Source: JAIBBD01 sp041390685 (GTDB lineage: Bacteria > Chloroflexota > Dehalococcoidia > UBA2979). Taken from it: a stretch of 64,000 bases of DNA. This document shows, piece by piece, positions 42,551 to 50,837 of the stretch. Location of the stretch: positions 806,001 to 870,000 of the forward strand of contig JAWKPL010000001.1 in assembly GCA_041390685.1 (NCBI GenBank), read 5' to 3'. The notes below the pieces were generated by a model, which did no database searches, was not told the DNA's origin, and was given only the letters and a program-made list of their open reading frames with translations. Each line of letters begins with the position of its first letter. Within the stretch, counting starts at the first letter, position 1. The position numbers and the translations under genes are program-made.

Positions 42551-43271
42551 CACCCGCGTCATTTCGGGCAACGAGAACATTTCCGCACGCAAGCTCTCGG
42601 TCTTCCATCAGGGCCGCGACAGCTTCTTCCTGATGACATCCGGCCTGCGCTCAATCCGGGACAAGACTGTCACGTACTTCGAGGAGGACATGCGCGGCAA
42701 CGACGAGCCGCACAACCGGCTCTTCAAGGCGGCGAACGCGTACGCCGCCCAGATCCGGCGCGTCGCCGCCGAGGACGGAGCAGCCCTCGAGAAGAGCGGC
42801 CTGACGTTCAACATGTACACGCTCCTGGGCGGCCAGCTCGCCGACGACCCCGAACCGAAGCTCTACCTGATCTACCCGCAGGCCAACTGGGTGGAGGTCG
42901 GCCCCTCGACGCCGTATCAGATCATCGGCGCGGGCGGGTACGGGAAGCCCGTCCTCGACCGCACCCTCAAACACGAGGACTCCATGCAGTTCGCGCTCAA
43001 GGTCGGTTGCCTCGCGTTCGACTCCACCCGCATCAGCGCCGCAGATGTCGACTTCCCTATCGATGTCGTTCTCTACTTCGCCGAGCGCCGCGAGTTGGTC
43101 GTCCGCCGCTTCGAGCAGGACGACCTCCTCGAGATCTCCGACGGCTGGCAGGAGCGGCTCCGCAACTCGGTCGCGAACCTGCCGTCCCCCTGCCTCGATG
43201 GGTTCTGGGCGGACATCGCGACCGGCAAGCGAGCATGGCCGCGAGAGGTCGGAACCACGAACAGTCCGTAG
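42498..43271 (+). CDS. Anbu proteasome-like protease (COG3484)
   Basis: This 257-residue Ntn-hydrolase of the Anbu (HslV-related) family starts fMet-Thr-Phe-Cys-Leu-Gly. After Met removal, Thr becomes the nucleophile, with Asp17 in IADTR and Lys31 in SARKL, counted from that Thr. This fixes the start at GTG 42498 despite a 53-bp overlap with alpha-E. Anbu assembles open helical or ring particles. Its natural substrate is unknown; its operon partners suggest it processes a product of the ATP-grasp ligase. Confidence 0.92.
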   Translation: MTFCLGISVRDGLVGIADTRVISGNENISARKLSVFHQGRDSFFLMTSGLRSIRDKTVTYFEEDMRGNDEPHNRLFKAANAYAAQIRRVAAEDGAALEKSGLTFNMYTLLGGQLADDPEPKLYLIYPQANWVEVGPSTPYQIIGAGGYGKPVLDRTLKHEDSMQFALKVGCLAFDSTRISAADVDFPIDVVLYFAERRELVVRRFEQDDLLEISDGWQERLRNSVANLPSPCLDGFWADIATGKRAWPREVGTTNSP

Positions 43272-43272
43272 G

Positions 43273-44109
43273 GTGCGCATCGCCGTCGAGCACCGCACGG
43301 ATTACCGGTTCAGCGCGCCGGTCTTCCTCGAGCCGCACGAGTTTCGCTTTCGGCCCCGCACGAACGCGTGGCAGCGCCTCGACCGCTTCGAATTCCTCCT
43401 CTCGCCCGGGGCCGCCGGATCGACCGCGAACCTCGATGTCGACGGCAACGAGGTGCTCGCCGCCTGGTTCACCGGCCTCACGGACCACCTCACCATCGAC
43501 GTCCGTTTCGAGGTGGAGACGCAGCGCACAAACCCGTTCGACTTCGTGCCGCCGCACCAGGACCGGCTGCCGATGCACTACGGCAACGAGATCCGATCCC
43601 TGCTCCTCCCGTACACGAGGCAAGCGCCGCTGCCGGCGCTACAACAGTACGCCGAGGCCGTCTCTGAGAGGGCCGTGCGCGAACCCTCCTCGTTCGCCGC
43701 GGAGCTCGCGCGCCGGCTGCACATGGACTGCCGGCACGTTGTGCGGCCCGAGGGCGCTCCGCGAGCTCCCGAGGAGACCCTGCGTTCGGCCGAGGGCGCG
43801 TGCCGCGACCTCGCCATGCTGTACGTCGCGCTCTGCCGCGAGGTCGGACTCGCGGCTCGCTTCGTGAGCGGCTATTGCCTGGCCGAGGAGGCCGAACGCG
43901 ACGAGTTGCATGCATGGGCGGAGGTGTACCTGCCTGGAGGCGGATGGCGCGGCTTCGATCCCTCGACGGGTCTCGCTGTCGCCGACCGGCATGTGGCCGT
44001 CGCCGCCGGGCCCGACTACGTGCTCGCCGCACCGGTGACGGGCCGATTCCGCGGCCAGGCAACCGCGGAGCCCCTGAATTCCTCCGTGACAATTCGGCGG
44101 ACGGGCTGA
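43273..44109 (+). CDS. Transglutaminase-like cysteine protease-fold protein
   Basis: This 278-residue protein has the bacterial transglutaminase N-terminal domain (VEHRTDYRFSAPV, LEPHEFRFRPR) and the catalytic triad: Cys in EGACRDLAMLYVALCR, His in DELHAWAEVYLP and Asp in RGFDPSTG. Members in this operon type are predicted peptidases or amidases. GTG start at 43273, one base after the Anbu stop. It completes the four-gene operon. Confidence 0.92.
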   Translation: MRIAVEHRTDYRFSAPVFLEPHEFRFRPRTNAWQRLDRFEFLLSPGAAGSTANLDVDGNEVLAAWFTGLTDHLTIDVRFEVETQRTNPFDFVPPHQDRLPMHYGNEIRSLLLPYTRQAPLPALQQYAEAVSERAVREPSSFAAELARRLHMDCRHVVRPEGAPRAPEETLRSAEGACRDLAMLYVALCREVGLAARFVSGYCLAEEAERDELHAWAEVYLPGGGWRGFDPSTGLAVADRHVAVAAGPDYVLAAPVTGRFRGQATAEPLNSSVTIRRTG

Positions 44110-44177
44110 GAAGCGTCACATCTCCGCAAGCAGTGCGCCGTATCCTTGCTCACACGTGCTGACCGAGGAGGGCCGCA

Positions 44178-44735
44178 ATGACCGCGCATGTGGAGCAGGC
44201 AACGCTGGCGGGCGGGTGCTTCTGGTGCCTGGAAGCCGTGTACGAAATGTTGCGAGGCATCGAGAAGGTCACGTCCGGCTACGCTGGCGGACACACACCC
44301 GACCCCGACTACCGCAGCGTGTGCACCGGGCGCACAGGGCACGCCGAGGTTGTCCAGCTCGAGTACGACCCGGCGGAAATCACGTACCAGGACATCCTCG
44401 ACGTCTTCTTCACGATCCACGACCCGACGACGCTCAACCGGCAGGGCCCCGACGTGGGTACGCAGTACCGGTCGGCGATCTTCGCGCACTCGCCCGAGCA
44501 GCAGGCGATCGCCGAGGCGACCGTCCGCGAGGTGGACGAGGATGGGCCATGGGATGACCCCATCGTGACGGAGGTCGTCCCGCTGGACACGTTCTACCCG
44601 GCCGAGGAATACCACCAGCAGTACTACCGCCGGAACCCGTACCAGGGGTACTGCCAGGCGATCATCGCGCCCAAAGTGGCAAAGGCTCGCTCGGTATTCC
44701 TCGAGCGGCTGAAGCGCGAACCGTCGTCGGCCTGA
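44178..44735 (+). CDS. msrA: Peptide-methionine (S)-S-oxide reductase MsrA
   Basis: This 185-residue protein has the catalytic GGCFWCLEAVYE and the EVVPLDTFYPAEEYHQQYY block. It repairs oxidised methionine. A GAGGAGGG ribosome-binding site precedes the ATG, and a TATCCT -10-like element (44141-44146) suggests its own promoter rather than read-through from the Anbu operon. Confidence 0.95.
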   Translation: MTAHVEQATLAGGCFWCLEAVYEMLRGIEKVTSGYAGGHTPDPDYRSVCTGRTGHAEVVQLEYDPAEITYQDILDVFFTIHDPTTLNRQGPDVGTQYRSAIFAHSPEQQAIAEATVREVDEDGPWDDPIVTEVVPLDTFYPAEEYHQQYYRRNPYQGYCQAIIAPKVAKARSVFLERLKREPSSA

Positions 44736-44745
44736 CGCCGGATCG

Positions 44746-45897
44746 CTACGACGATGTCGCGAGGGCGCGACCGATGATGCGCGCCGACGCCCGCACCGAC
44801 ACGGTGAAGCCGAAGAAGGGGCCGAAGTCCCGCCCGGCCGGCATGCTCGTGACGTGCACGCCGGGCACGCTCGTCTCGAAGTGCTCGCTGAGCACCGGCC
44901 AGCCATCGCGCACGTCGAGCCGTTCGAGCAGATTCCCCGCCGCGAGAAGGGGCACGCGCGACATGTCCACCCGGTAGCCGGTCGCGAGGATCACATCATC
45001 CACCACGAACGCCTCGCCGTTGTCCAGCGTGACATCGAGCGCGCCGTCGGGACGCTCAGTGCACACCTTCAACGCTGTCCGAGCGTGCACGTGCGTCGAA
45101 GGACGGACGACCCGCCGCTCCAGCCACGGCTCCACCTTGAGCCGCCCCTCGCCCCACATCCTTCGCGCGATCGCGTCTCGCTCCGCCTGGTCCAGCGCGC
45201 GGAACCACGAGGGGTTCTCGACCATCCCATCGACGAGCGGCGTCACCCAGGCCCAGTCCGCTTCGGCGAACGCTGGCGGATCATGGCGATGCGACAGGTG
45301 CACCTGCGCGGCGCCCGCATCGTTGAGCAGCGCGGCCCACTCGTAGGCGCTCTGACGCCCGCCGACGATCAACACACGGCGGCCGGCATGCCGTGCCAGG
45401 TCCACCGCGTCTCGCGTGTGCTCGAACCGGCGCACTGGCAGTCGGGCGACGACCTCGTCGGGCAGCTGCTCGAAGTACCCCATCCCGAGCGCGATGACGA
45501 CCCGCCGCGCCTCGATCACCCCACCGTCCTCAAGGACCGCGTGGAACCCGCCCTCGACGCCGTCGAGGCGGACCACGTACGTCTCGATCGTCTCGATGCC
45601 CGACTGCGCTCGGAACCAGTCCGCGTACCCGAGGTAGTAGTCCCGCGAGAGCGGTTCCACCTCGTCGGGCGTCTCCCCACGCACCTCGAGATAGCGCAGC
45701 ATGGAGTAGCGGTCCGTGGGATCGAGAGACCAGTCGGACGCAGAGCGGAGGAACATCCCGTGTGGCATGTGCTTCCGCCAGAACTCCATCGGGCGGCCGA
45801 CGACCACATGATCGAGGTCGAGCCGGCGCAACTCGGCCGCCAGCCCCAGGCCGAACGGCCCCGCGCCGATCACCAGCACATCGGTCCGCAGCGTCAT
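44746..45897 (-). CDS. FAD-dependent oxidoreductase of the flavin-monooxygenase type
   Basis: This 383-residue protein has the N-terminal FAD fold (DVLVIGAGPFGLGLAAEL) and the NAD(P) fold (RRVLIVGGRQSAYEWAALL), then the ATGYRVDMS motif. It resembles YpdA/Trk-like and putative flavin-containing monooxygenases. The start is set at 45897 (MTLRTD), where the FAD fold begins, with GGGATC ahead; a longer frame reaches 45969. It is divergent from nuoB and convergent with msrA. The substrate is unknown. Confidence 0.83.
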   Translation of the reverse strand: MTLRTDVLVIGAGPFGLGLAAELRRLDLDHVVVGRPMEFWRKHMPHGMFLRSASDWSLDPTDRYSMLRYLEVRGETPDEVEPLSRDYYLGYADWFRAQSGIETIETYVVRLDGVEGGFHAVLEDGGVIEARRVVIALGMGYFEQLPDEVVARLPVRRFEHTRDAVDLARHAGRRVLIVGGRQSAYEWAALLNDAGAAQVHLSHRHDPPAFAEADWAWVTPLVDGMVENPSWFRALDQAERDAIARRMWGEGRLKVEPWLERRVVRPSTHVHARTALKVCTERPDGALDVTLDNGEAFVVDDVILATGYRVDMSRVPLLAAGNLLERLDVRDGWPVLSEHFETSVPGVHVTSMPAGRDFGPFFGFTVSVRASARIIGRALATSS

Positions 45898-45922
45898 CTT
45901 GATCCCATTTCCCGCCGCCCGT

Positions 45923-45951
45923 TTGCCGGGCGACTCCGCCTCCGCTAGGAT
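45923..45951 (+). promoter_or_regulatory. Leaderless promoter of nuoB
   Basis: TTGCCG (45923-45928), 17 bp, then TAGGAT (45946-45951), which ends six bases before the GTG start at 45958. No ribosome-binding site is present. The spacing of -35, -10 and start is ideal for a leaderless message. Confidence 0.5.
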
Positions 45952-45957
45952 CGAGCC

Positions 45958-46644
45958 GTGACCACGCACTCACTCGACCTGCACACGCACAACGACATCG
46001 CCCCACTCGACCTCGATGAAGAGGTCCGAAAGAACGTACTCGTTACGTCCGTCGATGGCATCCTCAACTGGGCGCGGTCGTCGTCGTTGTGGCCCGCGAT
46101 GTTCGGCCTCGCCTGTTGCGCCATCGAGATGATCGCGACCGCGACCTCACGCTACGACATCGCGCGCTTCGGGTCGGAGGTGTTCCGCGCCTCGCCGAGG
46201 CAGGCGGACCTGATGATCGTCGCTGGCACCGTGACATGGAAGATGGCGCCGGCTGTGCGGCGTGTCTACCTGCAGATGGCCGAGCCGAAGTGGGTCATCT
46301 CGATGGGTGGCTGCGCGATCATGGGCGGCCCCTTCGCCTACGCCTACTCGGTGCTCCCCGGCGTGAATCTGATCTGCCCCGTGGACGTGTACGTGCCCGG
46401 GTGCCCCCCAAGGCCAGAGTCGCTTCTCCAGGGTCTGATGATGCTGCAGGACAAGATCCGCCAGCACGGAGTCGACGGTGGCCAGCGCCTGCGCCCCGAG
46501 CCGGACGGCGACTTCTCGCGCTACCTGCCGGAGGGCGATCCGCTGCGCGCCGAACTCGAGTCCCTGTTCCCGCCCTACCTGGGACTCAATGACCCGAACC
46601 GCCTCGCCGGCGGGTACCCCCTCGCGGGGAACATTGGCCGCTAG
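45958..46644 (+). CDS. nuoB: NADH-quinone oxidoreductase subunit NuoB, encoded alone
   Basis: This 228-residue NuoB has the N2-cluster cysteines in GLACCAIEM (two), SMGGCAIMGG and YVPGCPPRPE, plus a non-conserved C-terminal extension of about 50 residues. NuoB carries the terminal 4Fe-4S cluster of complex I. No other nuo gene flanks it, although in most genomes it lies between nuoA and nuoC. It is either a dispersed complex I gene or an extra copy. Confidence 0.92.
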   Translation: MTTHSLDLHTHNDIAPLDLDEEVRKNVLVTSVDGILNWARSSSLWPAMFGLACCAIEMIATATSRYDIARFGSEVFRASPRQADLMIVAGTVTWKMAPAVRRVYLQMAEPKWVISMGGCAIMGGPFAYAYSVLPGVNLICPVDVYVPGCPPRPESLLQGLMMLQDKIRQHGVDGGQRLRPEPDGDFSRYLPEGDPLRAELESLFPPYLGLNDPNRLAGGYPLAGNIGR

Positions 46645-46753
46645 TCCACCGCCAGCCGTAAGCCGCCTGCAACCCCCTCCGCCGAAACGCGACTGAGCCG
46701 TCGCGAGGACGATGCTACGGTCGACGCACGCCGCTTAACGCCGGGAGGTCAGC

Positions 46754-47263
46754 GTGCGAAGCCGTTTCAGCGTCGCGGGACACCCGCTACACCCGCTCCT
46801 CGTGACCGTCCCGATCGGCCTCTTCCTCTGGGCGTTCGTGGCAGACCTCGTCTATCTCGTCTCTGACGACCGGGTATGGCATGACATCTCGTTCTGGTCC
46901 GGGATCGGCGGCATCGTCGCGGCGGTCCTCGCGGCGGTCCCTGGCTTCGGTGACTACCTCACGATGGCAGTCGACAGCAACGCTCGACTGCATGCCACCG
47001 CGCACATGCTGCTGAACGTCGCCGTCGTGGTGCTGTTCCTTGCGGCCGCCATCGTGATGCGGGATGACCGCGCACTCGAGGGCGGCGCGCTCACAACGAC
47101 GGTCATCCTCCACGGACTCGGCGTCGGCTTGCTCGCCGCGGCCGGCGTCCTTGGGGGTGAGATGGTCTACCGCCACCACCTCGCCGTCATCCCGGACGAC
47201 GCCGAGGTCGAGCGCGGCGAGCGCGAGCGGCACACCCGGCGTCCCGATCAGCTCGAGGCGTAA
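46754..47263 (+). CDS. DUF2231 integral membrane protein
   Basis: This 169-residue protein has four hydrophobic segments and the DUF2231 signature AGHPLHPLLVTVPIGLF at the N-terminus, followed by histidines in HATAHMLLN and LHGLGVG that might bind metal or heme. It ends in a charged tail. GTG start with GGGAGG ahead. Function unknown. Confidence 0.88.
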   Translation: MRSRFSVAGHPLHPLLVTVPIGLFLWAFVADLVYLVSDDRVWHDISFWSGIGGIVAAVLAAVPGFGDYLTMAVDSNARLHATAHMLLNVAVVVLFLAAAIVMRDDRALEGGALTTTVILHGLGVGLLAAAGVLGGEMVYRHHLAVIPDDAEVERGERERHTRRPDQLEA

Positions 47264-47274
47264 CGCCGGCGCCG

Positions 47275-48060
47275 TCACTCAGGCAGTCGGCCCCAGATCA
47301 GCACGCGCGGGTAGGTGTAGAGATACGGCCGCCGGGGTCCAAGCGCGCCCAGCAACCGACGTCCGTACTCAGCGAGGAACTGCCGGTACAACTCGGCGGA
47401 GAGGCGCGAGCGGAACGCCGTCAGGAACGTCCCGCTGACCCACTCGACGACGGACTCGGGGCCGGGCAGGAGGTGCGGGTATATCTGCAGCCGGACCGAC
47501 TGCTCCTCAAACCCCAGCTCGTGCAACAGTTCGGCGTAGCGGACGGGCGAGAGCACGGTCAGCGGGCGTTCGTACCCATCGAGGGCGCTCGCGTACGGCT
47601 CCTCGCGCGCCAGCTCCATCGCTGTGACGTGCGAGACATGGCCCTCGTTCGCGGGCATCTGCACGGCGATCTGACCACCCGTCGCCACGAGCGACCGCAG
47701 GCGCGGGAGAAGCCGTTCGTGATCGGGGACCCACTGCAGGGCCGCATTCGAGAACACGAGGTCGTACCGCCGTTGACCCCAGGGTTCTTCGTCGAACCGG
47801 TCGATGTCGCCGGCCTCGAACGCGAGCCCCTGCGCTGACTGCCCCGCGGCGCGTTCGAGCATCGTTGTCGAGGAGTCGATCCCGAGCGTCGAGGCGGCCT
47901 CGAGGCGCCTGTGGAGCCACGCCGTCAACTCGCCGCTCCCGCATCCCAGGTCGAGCACGGACATCCCCGGACTCCGACGCACCAGCGACGCGAGGTCGTA
48001 GAACGGCTGGCTGCGCTCTGCCTCGAAGCGCGCGTACAGTGCCGGATCCCAGGCGGTCAT
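47275..48060 (-). CDS. tam: Trans-aconitate 2-methyltransferase
   Basis: This 261-residue SAM methyltransferase has motif I VLDLGCGSGELTAWL. The Tam-type blocks are TAWDPALYARFEAERSQPFYDL at the start (key residues WDP and R-x-P-x-x-DL) and FSNAALQWVPDHERLL. It methylates trans-aconitate, detoxifying an aconitase inhibitor. GAGGAG ribosome-binding site. It is convergent with the DUF2231 gene. Confidence 0.9.
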   Translation of the reverse strand: MTAWDPALYARFEAERSQPFYDLASLVRRSPGMSVLDLGCGSGELTAWLHRRLEAASTLGIDSSTTMLERAAGQSAQGLAFEAGDIDRFDEEPWGQRRYDLVFSNAALQWVPDHERLLPRLRSLVATGGQIAVQMPANEGHVSHVTAMELAREEPYASALDGYERPLTVLSPVRYAELLHELGFEEQSVRLQIYPHLLPGPESVVEWVSGTFLTAFRSRLSAELYRQFLAEYGRRLLGALGPRRPYLYTYPRVLIWGRLPE

Positions 48061-48112
48061 GCTGGCTCCTCGCCGTCGGCGCCGGTGTCCGAACGATGGT
48101 CGACGCGGGGCA

Positions 48113-49057
48113 TCATAGCGACGCCACGCGCTGCGCGATGTCCGTCGCGAGGTACTCCGGCACGTCGTCGGAGTCGAAGTCCAGGTGCTGAATCTGCACC
48201 TCCTCGACGCCGGCCGCGGCGAGGCGGCCCAGCTGCTCGATGACCTCGTCCGTTGTCCCCACCAGCATTCCTCGCGCGCGCAGCCGGTCGCGCAACCCGC
48301 TGTCGAGGGGACCCGCGACCCGTCCGGGAAGCCGCCTGAGCGCTCGTTCGACGTCGCTCGCCGAGTACCCCATCGCGCCGAAGACCATCATCGAACGGCG
48401 GATCGTGGCGGGATCCCGCCCGACTTCCGCACAGTGCCGGTCGAGGACCTCGCGTTTCGCGAGGTAGGCCTCGGGCGTCAACGCGACGCAGTTCCATTCG
48501 TCCGCGTATTGCGCGACGAGTCGCAACGTCCGGCGCTCGCCGGCCCCGCCGACGGTGACCCACGGCCGTCCTCGTGTGGCGCGAGGAAGCATCGTGGCCC
48601 CATGCAGTGAGTAGTAGCGCCCCTCGAACGTCGCGTCATCTTCATCCCACAGCGCGCGCATCACCTGGAGCGCCTCTTCCAGGCGGTCGAGACGCTCCTT
48701 CGCGCCCGGGAACGGAAGGCCGTACGCCCGGTGCTCGGGCTCGTTCCACCCGGCTCCGACTCCGAGCTTGAACCGTCCTTCGCTCAGCACGTCGAGCTGC
48801 GCCGCCGCGCGCGCTACGTCGACCGGGTGCCGGAATGTCACCGGCGACACGAGGGGTCCAAGCCGGATGCGGCTCGTGTCGACGGCCGCGACGGCCAGCG
48901 ACAGATACGCCTCAATCGAGGATTGCTGCGTGCCGATGAAGTAGTGGTCGGAGCGGTGCACGCTCGGGAAGCCGAGGCGCTCCGCGAGGCCCACGATGTG
49001 CCGCCAGCGCTCCCAGGTCAGTCCGTTCTGTCCTTCGACCATCAATCCGATGTCCAT
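48113..49057 (-). CDS. LLM-class F420-type flavin oxidoreductase
   Basis: This 314-residue luciferase-like monooxygenase has FPSVHRSDHYF, FRHPVDVARAAAQLDVLSEGRFKLGVGAGWN (diagnostic core LGVGAGWNEPEH) and WVTVGGAGERRTLRLVAQYADEWN. The spacing fits F420-dependent members. The ATG at 49057 has GGGAGG ahead; an open frame extends to 49171 but lacks support. The substrate is unknown. Confidence 0.88.
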   Translation of the reverse strand: MDIGLMVEGQNGLTWERWRHIVGLAERLGFPSVHRSDHYFIGTQQSSIEAYLSLAVAAVDTSRIRLGPLVSPVTFRHPVDVARAAAQLDVLSEGRFKLGVGAGWNEPEHRAYGLPFPGAKERLDRLEEALQVMRALWDEDDATFEGRYYSLHGATMLPRATRGRPWVTVGGAGERRTLRLVAQYADEWNCVALTPEAYLAKREVLDRHCAEVGRDPATIRRSMMVFGAMGYSASDVERALRRLPGRVAGPLDSGLRDRLRARGMLVGTTDEVIEQLGRLAAAGVEEVQIQHLDFDSDDVPEYLATDIAQRVASL

Positions 49058-49173
49058 GCCGGCCTCCCGCCGCTCGCCTCGCGATTCGTTAACACCTTGC
49101 GCGGTCGCACTTAGCATCGCGCATCTACGATTCAGTTCGCATCGACTGAAGTGATTCTCGGGGAGGAACACCC

Positions 49174-49626
49174 ATGAACGCCCGCCTCATGCTCGCGGGT
49201 GCAGCGATCGGTGTCGCGCTGCTGGCCGCCGCCTGCTCGAACGGAGACGACGAGAACACGCCAACCGCAGCCGCGACCACCGCTGCACCCGCCGTAACGC
49301 AGACCGCAGCTGCATCGACGGCGACCGGCGCAGCGCCGGCCACGACCGCCACCACCAGTGCGGCGACGTCGACGGCGACCTTAGCGGCGACAGCCGCATC
49401 CACGGGGCAGAAGGTGTCCGCGAACAACGCGACGATCGCCGAGCTGACCGCCGCCTTCGAGGCCGCAGGCATCTCCAGCGCGAGCCGCTGGGCGCGCGAG
49501 GTCGACGAGTACCGCCCGTACGCCGAGTCGGACACGAATCTAAACAAGCTGAGGCAGGAACTCGCGAAGTACAACCCGGGGCCAGGCGTCGTCGACGCAA
49601 TCGTAGCCACGCTCCAGCTCCCGTGA
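49174..49626 (+). CDS. Secreted lipoprotein with Ala/Thr-rich spacer
   Basis: This 150-residue protein has a lipobox at residues 18-21 (LAAAC) and a low-complexity Ala/Thr spacer of about 50 residues that should hold the domain away from the membrane. A small C-terminal helical domain follows (IAELTAAFEAAGISSASRWAREV). A GGGAGGA ribosome-binding site precedes the ATG. The C-terminal domain resembles short bacterial helical domains but I recognise no family. It overlaps the next gene by four bases. Confidence 0.7.
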   Translation: MNARLMLAGAAIGVALLAAACSNGDDENTPTAAATTAAPAVTQTAAASTATGAAPATTATTSAATSTATLAATAASTGQKVSANNATIAELTAAFEAAGISSASRWAREVDEYRPYAESDTNLNKLRQELAKYNPGPGVVDAIVATLQLP

Positions 49627-50096
49627 CGCGGGGATGGCGTCAGGAGGCGTCGGCCCTTCGCCTGGCCCTCCTCATACTCGGCGGGCTCGGGCTGGCGGGC
49701 ACGGCGGCGGAACTCACCCTCGAGCGCCACTGGGATGGCATCGAGCAGCTGATTCCCTGGCCGTTCCTGGGGGCCGGCGTCGTGAGCCTCGGACTGCTGA
49801 CCGGCCGGCCGGGTCGTGGCACGGTGCAGCTCGCGCGCGTGCTCGCGGCCGCGCTGTTCGTGGGGGCGAGCATCGGCGTCTGGCGGCACGTCGCCGCCAA
49901 CTACGATGCGGGCTTCCTCGACTTTCGGTACGCCGACCGATGGCCTGCCATGTCGGGCATAGACCGCTGGTGGCACGCCGCGACGAAGACCGTGGGCCCG
50001 GCGCCGGTGCTCGCTCCTGCCGTCCTGGCCCAGGTCGGGCTGGCGCTCCTCTTCGCCACGATCCGGCACCCGGCCCTTCGCAAGCCCGTGGCCTAG
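49623..50096 (+). CDS. Membrane protein of unknown function
   Basis: This 157-residue protein has four hydrophobic segments (about residues 12-28, 45-60, 68-86 and 129-147). GTG start overlapping the lipoprotein stop (GTGA), so the two are coupled and probably work together. The motif LERHWDGIEQLIPWP early on recurs in small uncharacterised membrane proteins. No function can be assigned. Confidence 0.7.
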   Translation: MTRGWRQEASALRLALLILGGLGLAGTAAELTLERHWDGIEQLIPWPFLGAGVVSLGLLTGRPGRGTVQLARVLAAALFVGASIGVWRHVAANYDAGFLDFRYADRWPAMSGIDRWWHAATKTVGPAPVLAPAVLAQVGLALLFATIRHPALRKPVA

Positions 50097-50179
50097 CGAG
50101 CGTCCGTTCGCCGCACGGCACGCACGCCATCGCTCACGCGGTACGATGGTGGCCCGCGGACAGCCTACGGAGGTGCCGG

Positions 50180-50827
50180 ATGAACGAAGAGGCCAGGCCA
50201 GAACGAGCGTCGATCATCATGCTCTCGGACGTTGTCTGCCCGTGGTGCTACGTCGGACTGAAGGAGCTCGAGAAGCTGCAGGAGCAGTTCGCAGTCGACA
50301 TCCAGTGGTCGCCGTTCCTCCTCGATCCGACGGTGCCCCCGGAGGGCAGGCCGCAGACACCGTACACCAAGCCCGGCGATCCGCCGACGCCGGTGGAGCA
50401 GCGGGCGGAGCGCCTCGGCATCAAGTTCACGCGTGGGCGCACGTTCCGTCCGAACTCCCACCTGGCCCTCGAGACCGCGATGTGCGCCTCGGAGGCGGGC
50501 ATCGACGACAAGCCGCTCCACCGCGCGCTGTACAAGGCGCACTTCGAGGACCTTGAGGACGTCAGCGACATCGAGGTGCTCGTACGCATCGGAGCCGAGA
50601 ACGGACTGGACGCCGGCGAGCTGCGGACCGTCCTCGAGACCCGGCGCTACGAGGAAGCAGTGGACGACGCGATCGGCTGGGCGCAGAGCATCGGCGTCAC
50701 CGCTGTACCGACCTTCATCTTCGACGGACGCCACGGCGTCGTGGGCGCGCAGGAGTACGAGGTCCTCGAGCGGGTCATGGAGCAATTGGGGTACGAGAAG
50801 CGGCCTAGGGCGGCTGCCGACGCGTAG
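50180..50827 (+). CDS. DsbA-family (FrnE-like) oxidoreductase
   Basis: This 215-residue thioredoxin-fold protein has the active-site CPWC in SDVVCPWCYVG, the helical insertion of DsbA family members and the cis-Pro loop VTAVPTFIFDGRHGVVGAQ. It has no signal peptide, so it is the cytoplasmic FrnE/2-hydroxychromene isomerase-like type. GGAGG precedes the ATG by six bases; TACGAT (about 50142) may be the -10. Confidence 0.92.
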   Translation: MNEEARPERASIIMLSDVVCPWCYVGLKELEKLQEQFAVDIQWSPFLLDPTVPPEGRPQTPYTKPGDPPTPVEQRAERLGIKFTRGRTFRPNSHLALETAMCASEAGIDDKPLHRALYKAHFEDLEDVSDIEVLVRIGAENGLDAGELRTVLETRRYEEAVDDAIGWAQSIGVTAVPTFIFDGRHGVVGAQEYEVLERVMEQLGYEKRPRAAADA

Positions 50828-50837
50828 ACGGCAGCTG

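Noticed and set aside
46645..46753. Possible tRNA in the gap after nuoB
   Set aside because: No cloverleaf, T-loop GTTCRA or CCA end is visible; the gap only holds the GGGAGG site of the DUF2231 gene.
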